DNA from: Tubulanus polymorphus
Lineage: Eukaryota; Nemertea; Palaeonemertea; Tubulaniformes; Tubulanidae
Length of the DNA: 64,000 nucleotides
Assembly: GCF_964204645.1 (NCBI RefSeq)
Contig: NC_134028.1
Span: 308,001 to 372,000, forward strand
Direction of reading: 5' to 3'
The notes under the pieces were generated by a model. That model saw nothing but the letters and a program-made list of their open reading frames with translations, was not told where the DNA came from and did no database searches. The translations under genes were made by a program, and so were the position numbers. Within the stretch, counting starts at the first letter, position 1. Every line of letters starts with the position of its first letter. Shown here in pieces: positions 1 through 10,457 of the stretch.

Positions 1-380
1 TCAGTACACCCTAACCCAACAGTTAAGATAGAATTCATCATCTTTAGGACCCTATTTTGCAAGAAAAATCTGTATCTTTCAGTCCATCTGCTCGAAATCA
101 GTTCAGTTTACCTTAACCTATCATTTCAGATCGAGTCCATCATCTTCAGGAGCATAAATAGCCAGAAAATTCTTAATCTTTCCACCTATCTATTTGAAAT
201 CAGTTCAATACGCCTTAACACATCTTTTCAGATTGAATCCATCATCTTCAGAACCAAAAGCTGCCAGAAAATTCTTAATCTTTCAACCTATGTATTTGAA
301 ATCAGTTCAGTACACCCTAACCCATCAATTAAGATAGAATTCATCATCTTTAGGACCCTATTTTGCAAGAAAAATCTGTA

Positions 381-584
381 TCTTTCAGTCCATCTACTCG
401 AAATCAGTTCAGTCTACCTTAACCTATCATTTCAGATCGAGTCCATCATCTTCAGGAGCATAAATAGCCAGAAAATTCTTAATCTTTCCACCTATCTATT
501 TGAAATCAGTTCAGTACACCCTAACCCATCAATTAAGATAGAATTCATCATATTTAGGACCCTATTTTGCAAGAAAAATTTGTA
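381..584 (+). repeat. Example 204-bp higher-order repeat A-C
   Basis: A (381-482) is joined directly to C (483-584) with no B. The A-C junction is clean and keeps the 102-bp phase, so the dimer differs from the trimer by loss or gain of exactly one monomer, as expected from unequal exchange in register. Confidence 0.93.
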
Positions 585-686
585 TCTTTCAGTCCATCTA
601 CTCGAAATCAGTTCAGTTTACCTTAACCTATCATTTCAGATCGAGTCCATCATCTTCAGGAGCATAAATAGCCAGAAAATTCTTAA
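585..686 (+). repeat. Reference monomer type A
   Basis: Type A is 102 bp with about 37 G+C. It is recognised by TCTTTCAGTCCATCTACTCG at its start and GAGCATAAATAGCCAG near its end. It differs from B at 22 and from C at 25 positions by hand count. Both CpG sites in A lie in the two arms of a 6-bp inverted repeat, ACTCGA (positions 16-21) and TCGAGT (positions 57-62). Common variants are GTTTAC/GTCTAC near position 33, CTACTC/CTGCTC near position 14, and CTTAAC/CTAAAC near position 38. One A occurs in essentially every HOR. Confidence 0.95.
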
Positions 687-788
687 TCTTTCCACCTATC
701 TATTTGAAATCAGTTCAATACGCCTTAGCCCATCTTTTCAGATTGAGTCCATCATCTTCAGAACCAAAGGCAGCCAGAAAATTCTGAT
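687..788 (+). repeat. Reference monomer type B (optional member of the HOR)
   Basis: Type B is 102 bp, shares its first 31 bases with C, then reads AATACGCCTTAGCCCATC in this copy. Frequent alternatives at the same place are TTAACACATC and TTAACCCATC, and the later part is either ACCAAAGGCAGCC or ACCAAAAGCAGCC. It differs from C at 22 of 102 positions. B is present in 306-bp HORs and missing from 204-bp ones. Apart from the B-B pair near 34.3 kb and the chimeras, it always sits between A and C. Confidence 0.95.
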
Positions 789-890
789 TCTTTCCACCTA
801 TCTATTTGAAATCAGTTCAGTTCACCCTAACCCATCAATTAAGATAGAATTTATCATCTTTAGGACCCTATTTTGCAAGAAAAATCTGTA
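789..890 (+). repeat. Reference monomer type C
   Basis: Type C is 102 bp and the most AT-rich (34 G+C). It is recognised by AGTACACCCTAACCCATC and by AGGACCCTATTTTGCAAG. It contains the telomere-like string CCCTAACCC. It also carries an EcoRI site (GAATTC) in many copies, changed to GAACTC or GAATTT in others, as in this copy. C always closes the HOR and is followed by A. Confidence 0.95.
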
Positions 891-992
891 TCTTTCAGTC
901 CATCTACTCGAAATCAGTTCAGTTTACCTTAACCTATCATTTCAGATCGAGTCCATCATCTTCAGGAGCATAAATAGCCAGAAAATTCTTAA

Positions 993-1196
993 TCTTTCCA
1001 CCTATCCATTTGAAATCAGTTCAATACGCCTTAACCCATCTTTTCAGATTGAATCAATCAACTTCAGAAGTATAAGCAGTCAGAAATTTCTGAATCTTTC
1101 AACCAATCTATTGAAAATCAGTTCAGTAGACCCTAACCCAACAGTTAAGATAGAATTCATCATCTTTAGGACCCTATTTTGCAAGAAAAATCTGTA
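993..1196 (+). repeat. B'-C' variant pair, copy 1
   Basis: B' (993-1094) has the private string TCAATCAACTTCAGAAGTAT and CAGAAATTTCTGAA. The following C' (1095-1196) starts TCTTTCAACCAATCTATTGA and reads CCCAACAGTTAAG instead of CCCATCAATTAAG. The pair always travels together, so it is treated as a fourth monomer lineage. This copy also has GTAGACCC where the others have GTACACCC. Confidence 0.9.
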
Positions 1197-4100
1197 TCTT
1201 TCAGTCCATCTGCTCGAAATCAGTTCAGTTTACCTTAACCTATCATTTCAGATCGAGTCCATCATCTTCAGGAGCATAAATAGCCAGAAAATTCTTAATC
1301 TTTCCACCTATCTATTTGAAATCAGTTCAATACGCCTTAACACATCTTTTCAGATTGAATCCATCATCTTCAGAACCAAAAGCTGCCAGAAAATTCTTAA
1401 TCTTTCAACCTATCTATTTGAAATCAGTTCAGTACACCCTAACCCATCAATTAAGATAGAATTCATCATCTTTAGGACCCTATTTTGCAAGAAAAATCTG
1501 TATCTTTCAGTCCATCTACTCGAAATCAGTTCAGTTTACCTTAACCTATCATTTCAGATCGAGTCCATCATCTTCAGGAGCATAAATAGCCAGAAAATTC
1601 TTAATCTTTCCACCTATCTATTTGAAATCAGTTCAATACGCCTTAGCCCATCTTTTCAGATTCAGTCCATCATCTTCAGAACCAAAGGCAGCCAGAAAAT
1701 TCTGATTCTTTCCAACTATCTATTTGAAATCAGTTCAGTTCACCCTACCCCATCAATTAAGGTAGAATTCATCATCTTTAGGACCCTATTTTGCAAGAAA
1801 AATCTGTATCTTTCAGTCCATCTACTCGAAATCAGTTCAGTTTACCTTAACCTATCATTTCAGATCGAGTCCATCATCTTCAGGAGCATAAATAGCCAGA
1901 TAATTCTGAATCTTTCCACCTATCTATTTGAAATCAGTTCAATACGCCTTAGCCCATCTTTTCAGATTGAGTCCATCATCTTCAGAACCAAAGGCAGCCA
2001 GAAAATGCTGATTCTTTCCACCTATCTATTTGAAATCAGTTCAGTTCACCCTAACCCATCAATTAAGATAGAATTCATCATCTTTAGGACCCTATTTTGC
2101 AAGAAAAATCTGTATCTTTCAGTCCATCTACTCGAAATCAGTTCAGTTTACCTTAACCTATCATTTCAGATCGAGTCCATCATCTTCAGGAGCATAAATA
2201 GCCAGAAAATTCTTAATCTTTCCACCTATCTATTTGAAATCAGTTCAATACGCCTTAGCCCATCTTTTCAGATTGAGTCCATCATCTTCAGAACCAAAGG
2301 CAGCCAGAAAATTCTGATTCTTTCCACCTATCTATTTGAAATCAGTTCAGTTCACCCTAACCCATCAATTAAGATAGAATTCATCATCTTTAGGACCCTA
2401 TTTTGCAAGCAAAATCTGTATCTTTCAGTCCATCTATTCGAAATCAGTTCAGTTTACCTTAACCTATCATTTCAGATCGAGTCCATCATCTTCAGGAGCA
2501 TAAATAGCCAGAAAATTCTTAATCTTTCCACCTATCTATTTGAAATCAGTTCAGTACACCCTAACCCATCAATTAAGATAGAACTCATCATCTATAGGAC
2601 CCTATTTTGCAAGAAAAATCTGTATCTTTCAGTCCATCTACTCGAAATCAGTTCAGTCTACCTTAACCTATCATTTCAGATCGAGTCCATCATCTTCAGG
2701 AGCATAAATAGCCAGAAAATTCTTAATCTTTCCACCTATCTATTTGAAATCAGTTCAATACGCCTTAACACATCTTTTCAGATTGAATCCATCATCTTCA
2801 GAACCAAAAGCAGCCAGAAAATTCTGATTCTTGCCACCTATCTATTTGAAATCAGTTCAGTACACCCTAACCCATCAATTAAGATAGAACTCATCAACTT
2901 TAGGACCCTATTTTGCAAGAAAAATCTGTATCTTTCAGTCCATCTACTCGAAATCAGTTCAGTCTACCTTAACCTATCATTTCAGATCGAGTCCATCATC
3001 TTCAGGAGCATAAATAGCCAGAAAATTCTTAATCTTTCCACCTATCTATTTGAAATCAGTTCAATACGCCTTAACCCATCTTTTCAGATTGAATCCATCA
3101 TCTTCAGAACCAAAAGCAGCCAGAAAATTCTGATTCTTTCCACCTATCTATTTGAAATCAGTTCAGTACACCCTAACCCATCAATTAAGATAGAATTCAT
3201 CATCTTTAGGACCCTATTTTGCAAGAAAAATTTGTATCTTTCAGTCCATCTACTCGAAATCAGTTCAGTTTACCTTAACCTATCATTTCAGATCGAGTCC
3301 ATCATCTTCAGGAGCATAAATAGCCAGAAAATTCTAAATCTTTCCACCTATCTATTTGAAATCAGTTCAGTACACCCTAACCCATCAATTAAGATAGAAC
3401 TCATCATCTTTAGGACCCTATTTTGCAAGAAAAATCTGTATCTTTCAGTCCATCTACTCGAAATCAGTTCAGTCTACCTTAACCTATCATTTCAGATCGA
3501 GTCCATCATCTTCAGGAGCATAAATAGCCAGAAAATTCTTAATCTTTCCACCTATCTATTTGAAATCAGTTCAATACGCCTTAACACATCTTTTCAGATT
3601 GAATCCATCATCTTCAGAACCAAAAGCAGCCAGAAAATTCTGATTCTTTCAACCTATCTATTTGAAATCAGTTCAGTACACCCTAACCCATCAATTAAGA
3701 TAGAATTTATCATCTTTAGGACCCTATTTTGCAAGAAAAATCTGTATCTTTCAGTCCATCTACTCGAAATCAGTTCAGTTTACCTTAACCTATCATTTCA
3801 GATCGAGTCCATCATCTTCAGGGGCATAAATAACCAGAAAATTCTTAATCTTTCCACCTATCTATTTGAAATCAGTTCAGTACACCCTAACCCATCAATT
3901 AAGATAGAATTCATCATCTTTAGGACCCTATTTTGCAACAAAAATCTGTATCTTTCAGTCCATCTACTCGAAATCAGTTCAGTTTTCCTTACCCTATCAT
4001 TTCAGATCGAGTCCATCATCTTTAGGAGCATAAATAGCCAGAAAATTCTTAATCTTTCCACCTATCTATTTGAAATCAGTTCAGTACACCCTAACCCATC

Positions 4101-4562
4101 AATTAAGATAGAATTCATCATATTTAGGACCCTATTTTGCAAGAAAAATTTGTATCTTTCAGTCCATCTACTCGAAATCAGTTCAGTTTACCTTAACCTA
4201 TCATTTCAGATCGAGTCCATCATCTTCAGGAGCATAAATAGCCAGAAAATTCTTAATCTTTCCACCTATCTATTTGAAATCAGTTCAATACGCCTTAGCC
4301 CATCTTTTCAGATTGAGTCCATCATCTTCAGAACCAAAGGCAGCCAGAAAATTCTGATTCTTTCCACCTATCTATTTGAAATCAGTTCAGTTCACCCTAA
4401 CCCATCAATTAAGATAGAATTTATCATCTTTAGGACCCTATTTTGCAAGAAAAATCTGTATCTTTCAGTCCATCTACTCGAAATCAGTTCAGTTTACCTT
4501 AACCTATCATTTCAGATCGAGTCCATCATCTTCAGGAGCATAAATAGCCAGAAAATTCTTAA

Positions 4563-4766
4563 TCTTTCCCCCTATCCATTTGAAATCAGTTCAATACGCC
4601 TTAACCCATCTTTTCAGATTGAATCAATCAACTTCAGAAGTATAAGCAGTCAGAAATTTCTGAATCTTTCAACCAATCTATTGAAAATCAGTTCAGTACA
4701 CCCTAACCCAACAGTTAAGATAGAATTCATCATCTTTAGGACCCTATTTTGCAAGAAAAATCTGTA
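4563..4766 (+). repeat. B'-C' variant pair, copy 2
   Basis: This copy has the private TTCCCCCTATCCATTT at the B' start, and C' has CCCAACAGTT. Its duplicate lies at 18,388, shifted by 13,825 bp. Confidence 0.9.
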
Positions 4767-7700
4767 TCTTTCAGTCCATCTACTCGAAATTAGTTCAGTT
4801 TACCTTAACCTATCATTTCAGATCGAGTCCATCATCTTCAGGAGCATAAATAGCCAGAAAATTCTTAATCTTTCCACCTATCTATTTGAAATCAGTTCAA
4901 TACGCCTTAACCCAACTTTTCAGATTGAATCCATCATCTTCAGAACCAAAAGCAGCCAGAAAATTCTGATTCTTTCTACCTATCTATTTGAAATCAGTTC
5001 AGTACACCCTAACCCATCAATTAAGATAGAATTCATCATCTTTAGGACCCTATTTTGCAAGAAAAATCTGTATCTTTCAGTCCATCTACTCGAAATCAGT
5101 TCAGTTTACCTTAACCTATCATTTCAGATCGAGTCCATCATCTTCAGGAGCATAAATAGCCAGAAAATTCTTAATCTTTCCACCTATCTATTTGAAATCA
5201 GTTCAGTACACCCTAACCCATCAATTAAGATAGAACTGATCATCTTTAGGACCCTATTTTGCAAGAAAAATCTGTATCTTTCAGTCCATCTACTCGAAAT
5301 CAGTTCAGTCTACCTTAACCTATCATTTCAGATCGAGTCCATCATCTTCAGGAGCATAAATAGCCAGAAAATTCTTAATCTTTCCACCTATCTATTTGAA
5401 ATCAGTTCAATACGCCTTAACACATCTTTTCAGATTGAATCCATCATCTTCAGAACCAAAAGCAGCCAGAAAATTCTGATTCTTTCAACCTATCTATTTG
5501 AAATCAGTTCAGTACACCCTAACCCATCAATTAAGATAGAATTCATCATCTTTAGGACCCTATTTTGCAAGAAAAATCTGTATCTTTCAGTCCATCTACT
5601 CGAAATCAGTTCAGTTTACCTTAACCTATCATTTCAGATCGAGTCCATCATCTTCAGGAGCATAAATAACCAGAAAATTCTTAATCTTTCCACCTATCTA
5701 TTTGAAATCAGTTCAGTACACCCTAACCCATCAATTAAGATAGAACTCATCATCTTTAGGACCCTATTTTGCAAGAAAAATCTGTATCTTTCAGTCCATC
5801 TACTCGAAATCAGTTCAGTCTACCTTAACCTATCATTTCAGATCGAGTCAATCATCTTCAGGAGCATAAATAGCCAGAAAATTCTTAATCTATCGACCTA
5901 TCTATTTGAAATCAGTTCAATACGCCTTAACACATCTTTTCAGATTGAATCCATTATCTTCAGAACCAAAAGCAGCCAGAAAATTCTGATTCTTTCAACC
6001 TATCTATTTGAAATCAGTTCAGTACACCCTAACCCATCAATTAAGATAGAATTTATCATCTTTAGGACCCTATTTTGCAAGAAAAATCTGTATCTTTCAG
6101 TCCATCTACTCGAAAACAGTTCAGTTTACCTTAACCTATCATTTCAGATCGAGTCCATCATCTTCAGGAGCATAAATAGCCAGAAAATTCTTAATCTTTC
6201 CACCTATCTATTTGAAATCAGTTCAATACGCCTTAGCCCATCTTTTCAGATTGAGTCCATCATCTTCAGAACCAAAGGCAGCCAGAAAATTCTTAATCTT
6301 TCCACCTATCTATTTGAAATCAGTTCTGTACACCCTAACCCATCAATTAAGATAGAATTCATCATCTTTAGGACCCTATTTTGCAACAAAAATCTGTATC
6401 TTTCAGTCCATCTACTCGAAATCAGTTCAGTTTACCTTAACCTATCATTTCAGATCGAGTCCATCATCTTCAGGAGCATAGATAGCAAGAAAATTCTTAA
6501 TCTTTCCACCTATCTATTTGAAATCAGTTCAGTACACCCTAACCCATCAATTAAGATAGAACTCATCATCTTTAGGACCCTATTTTGCAAGAAAAATCTG
6601 TATCTTTCAGTCCATCTACTCGAAATCAGTTCAGTCTACCTAAACCTATCATTTCAGATCGAGTCCATCATCTTCAGGAGCATAAATAGCCAGAAAATTC
6701 TTAATCATTCCACCTATCTATTTGAAATCAGTTCAATACGCCTTAACACATCTTTTCAGATTGAATCCATCATCTTCAGAACCAAAAGCAGCCAGAAAAT
6801 TCTGATTCTTTCAACCTATCTATTTGAAATCAGTTCAGTACACCCTAACCCATCAATTAAGATAGAATTCATCATCTTTAGGACCCTATTTTGCAACAAA
6901 AATCTGTATCTTTCAGTCCATCTACTCGAAATCAGTTCAGTTTACCTTAACCTATCATTTCAGATCGCGTCCATCATCTTCAGGAGCATAGATAGCCAGA
7001 AAATTCTTAATATTTCCACCTATCTATTTGAAATCAGTTCAGTACACCCTAACCCATCAATTAAGATAGAACTCATCATCTTTAGGACCCTATTTTGCAA
7101 GAAAAATCTGTATCTTTCAGTCCATCTACTCGAAATCAGTTCAGTTTACCTTAACCTATCATTTCAGATCGAGTCCATCATCTTCAGGAGCATAAATAGC
7201 CAGAAAATTCTTTATCTTTTCACCTATCTATTTGAAATCAGTTCAATACGCCTTAGCCCATCTTTTCAGATTGAGTCCATCATCTTCAGAACCAAAGGCA
7301 GCCAGAAAATTCTGATTCTTTCCACCTATCTATTTGAAATCAGTTCAGTACACCCTAACCCATCAATTAAGATAGAATTCATCATCTTTAGGACCCTATT
7401 TTGCAAGAAAAATCTGTATCTTTCAGTCCATCTACTCGAAATCAGTTCAGTTTACCTTAACCTATCATTTCAGATCGAGTCCATCATCTTCAGGAGCATA
7501 AATAGCCAGAAAATTCTTAATCTTTCCACCTATCTATTTGAAATCAGTTCAGTACACCCTAACCCATCAATTAAGATAGAATTCATCATCTTTAGGACCC
7601 TATTTTTCAAGAAAAATTTGTATCTTTCAGTCCATCTACTCGAAATCAGTTCAGTTTACCTTAACCTATCATTTCAGATCGAGTCCATCATCTTCAGGAG

Positions 7701-7826
7701 CATAAATAGCCAGAAAATTCTTAATCTTTCCACCTATCTATTTGAAATCAGTTCAATACGCCTTAGCCCATCTTTTCAGATTGAGTCCATCATCTTCAGA
7801 ACCAAAGGCAGCCAGAAAATTCTTAA

Positions 7827-7928
7827 TCTTTCCACCTATCTATTTGAAATCAGTTCAATACGCCTTAACCCATCAATTAAGATAGAATTCATCATCTTTA
7901 GGACCCTATTTTGCAAGAAAAATCTGTA
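7827..7928 (+). repeat. B/C chimeric monomer
   Basis: It begins as B (TTCAATACGCCTTAACCC) and switches to C (ATCAATTAAGATAGAATTC) with no change in length. It follows a full B, so the local order is A-B-(B/C)-A. The same chimera is found at 10,172-10,273, 12,211-12,312, 21,754-21,855 and 24,099-24,200, each inside a duplicated block, so it formed once and was then copied. Confidence 0.85.
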
Positions 7929-8273
7929 TCTTTCAGTCCATCTACTCGAAATCAGTTCAGTTTACCTTAACCTATCATTTCAGATCGAGTCCATCATCTT
8001 CAGGAGCATAAATAGCCAGAAAATTCTTAATCTTTCCACCTATCTATTTGAAATCAGTTCAATACGCCTTAACACATCTTTTCAGATTGAATCCATCATC
8101 TTCAGAACATAAAGCAGCCAGAAAATTCTGATTCTTTCCACCTATCTATTTGAAATCAGTTCAGTACACCCTAACCCATCAATTAAGATAGAACTCATCA
8201 TCTTTAGGACCCTATTTTGCAAGAAAAATCTGTATCTTTCAGTCCATCTACTCGAAATCAGTTCAGTCTACCT

Positions 8274-10457
8274 AACCTATCATTTCAGATCGAGTCCATC
8301 ATCTTCAGGAGCATAAATAGCCAGAAAATTCTTAATCTTTCCACCTATCTATTTGAAATCAGTTCAATACGCCTTAGCCCATCTTTTCAGATTGAGTCCA
8401 TCATCTTCAGAACCAAAGGCAGCCAGAAAATTCTGATTCTTTCCACCTATCTATTCGAAATAAGTTCAGTTCACCCTAACCCATCAATTAAGATAGAATT
8501 TATCATCTTTAGGACCCTATTTTGCAAGAAAAATCTGTATCTTTCAGTCCATCTACTCGAAATCAGTTCAGTTTACCTTAACCTATCATTTCAGATCGAG
8601 TCCATCATCTTCAGGAGCATAAATAGCCAGAAAATTCTTAATCTTTCCACCTATCTATTTGAAATCAGTTCAGTACACCCTAACCCATCAATTAAGATAG
8701 AACTCATCATCTTTAGGACCCTATTTTGCAAGAAAAATCTGTATCTTTCAGTCCATCTACTCGAAATCAGTTCAGTCTACCTTAACCTATCATTTCAGAT
8801 CGAGTCCATCATCTTCAGGAGCATAAATAGCCAGAAAATTCTTAATCTTTCCACCTATCTATTTGAAATCAGTTCAGTACACCCTAACCCATCAATTAAG
8901 ATAGAACTCATCATCTTTAGGACCCTATTTTGCAAGAAAAATCTGTATCTTTCAGTCCATCTACTCGAAATCAGTTCAGTCTACCTAAACCTATCATTTC
9001 AGATCGAGTCCATCATCTTCAGGAGCATAAATAGCCAGAAAATTCTTAATCATTCCACCTATCTATTTGAAATCAGTTCAATACGCCTTAACACATCTTT
9101 TCAGATTGAATCCATCATCTTCAGAACCAAAAGCAGCCAGAAAATTCTGATTCTTTCAACCTATCTATTTGAAATCAGTTCAGTACACCCTAACCCATCA
9201 ATTAAGATAGAATTCATCATCTTTAGGACCCTATTTTGCAACAAAAATCTGTATCTTTCAGTCCATCTACTCGAAATCAGTTCAGTTTACCTTAACCTAT
9301 CATTTCAGATCGCGTCCATCATCTTCAGGAGCATAGATAGCCAGAAAATTCTTAATATTTCCACCTATCTATTTGAAATCAGTTCAGTACACCCTAACCC
9401 ATCAATTAAGATAGAACTCATCATCTTTAGGACCCTATTTTGCAAGAAAAATCTGTATCTTTCAGTCCATCTACTCGAAATCAGTTCAGTTTACCTTAAC
9501 CTATCATTTCAGATCGAGTCCATCATCTTCAGGAGCATAAATAGCCAGAAAATTCTTTATCTTTTCACCTATCTATTTGAAATCAGTTCAATACGCCTTA
9601 GCCCATCTTTTCAGATTGAGTCCATCATCTTCAGAACCAAAGGCAGCCAGAAAATTCTGATTCTTTCCACCTATCTATTTGAAATCAGTTCAGTACACCC
9701 TAACCCATCAATTAAGATAGAATTCATCATCTTTAGGACCCTATTTTGCAAGAAAAATCTGTATCTTTCAGTCCATCTACTCGAAATCAGTTCAGTTTAC
9801 CTTAACCTATCATTTCAGATCGAGTCCATCATCTTCAGGAGCATAAATAGCCAGAAAATTCTTAATCTTTCCACCTATCTATTTGAAATCAGTTCAGTAC
9901 ACCCTAACCCATCAATTAAGATAGAATTCATCATCTTTAGGACCCTATTTTTCAAGAAAAATTTGTATCTTTCAGTCCATCTACTCGAAATCAGTTCAGT
10001 TTACCTTAACCTATCATTTCAGATCGAGTCCATCATCTTCAGGAGCATAAATAGCCAGAAAATTCTTAATCTTTCCACCTATCTATTTGAAATCAGTTCA
10101 ATACGCCTTAGCCCATCTTTTCAGATTGAGTCCATCATCTTCAGAACCAAAGGCAGCCAGAAAATTCTTAATCTTTCCACCTATCTATTTGAAATCAGTT
10201 CAATACGCCTTAACCCATCAATTAAGATAGAATTCATCATCTTTAGGACCCTATTTTGCAAGAAAAATCTGTATCTTTCAGTCCATCTACTCGAAATCAG
10301 TTCAGTTTACCTTAACCTATCATTTCAGATCGAGTCCATCATCTTCAGGAGCATAAATAGCCAGAAAATTCTTAATCTTTCCACCTATCTATTTGAAATC
10401 AGTTCAATACGCCTTAACACATCTTTTCAGATTGAATCCATCATCTTCAGAACATAA
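8274..10457 (+). other. Open reading stretch, frame shifted by one base
   Basis: Deletion of one T (TCTACCTAACC, about 8,273) moves the repeat frame, which then stays open to TAA at 10,455-10,457. No in-frame ATG starts it; upstream bases in the new frame give an unrelated short leader from TTG at 8,217. The translated repeats are the same as before the break, which argues against an evolved start here. Confidence 0.1.

Larger units (their letters stand above)
585..890 (+). repeat. Example 306-bp higher-order repeat A-B-C
   Basis: A (585-686), B (687-788) and C (789-890) form one trimeric unit. Between about 585 and 7,928 I count 18 trimeric and 9 dimeric units; 18 x 306 + 9 x 204 = 7,344 bp fits that distance exactly. 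Confidence 0.93.
1..8112 (+). other. Open reading stretch (2,704 codons), probably not a gene
   Basis: Frame 1 is open from the window edge to TAA at 8,110-8,112. It reads as 34-residue repeats with LLEISSVYLNLSFQIES (from A), LFEISSIRL (from B) and LFEISSVHPNPSIKIE (from C). No domain family is recognised. There is no ATG until 2,005, where ATT is changed to ATG in one B monomer. The other two forward frames have a stop in each A monomer, and so do the two reverse frames I read through. The stretch is best explained by a repeat whose length is a multiple of three with one stop-free frame. If it were coding it would have to be an internal part of a giant exon. Confidence 0.15.

Noticed and set aside
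585-686. 102-bp monomer as a dimer of 51-bp or trimer of 34-bp subunits
   Set aside because: Short shared strings such as AGTCCATC (positions 7-14 and 60-67) are 53 bp apart and do not extend to a convincing alignment of halves or thirds.
585-890. Repeated 3' splice-site-like strings (TCTTTCAG, CATTTCAG, TCTTCAG)
   Set aside because: Pyrimidine runs ending in CAG occur several times per HOR by composition; no matching donor sites or exon structure could be seen.
789-890. Hairpin AAGAT ... ATCTT in the C monomer
   Set aside because: The stem is only 5 bp with a 10-base loop and no inner pairing; too weak to call a terminator or structured RNA.
1-8112. Giant 34-residue-repeat protein gene, such as a TAL-effector-like array (also 34 residues = 102 bp)
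   Set aside because: The repeat shows none of the TAL-effector pattern (no LTPEQVVAIAS-like start, no variable pair at residues 12-13). It also lacks ATG starts and third-position bias, and tolerates stops and frameshifts.
8217-8280. Short different N-terminus (MQEKSVSFSPSTRNQ) as a real protein start
   Set aside because: It starts at TTG and is just the ordinary C-A junction read in another frame before a 1-bp deletion; the same leader appears at 10,562, 22,144 and 24,489 because the block was duplicated.
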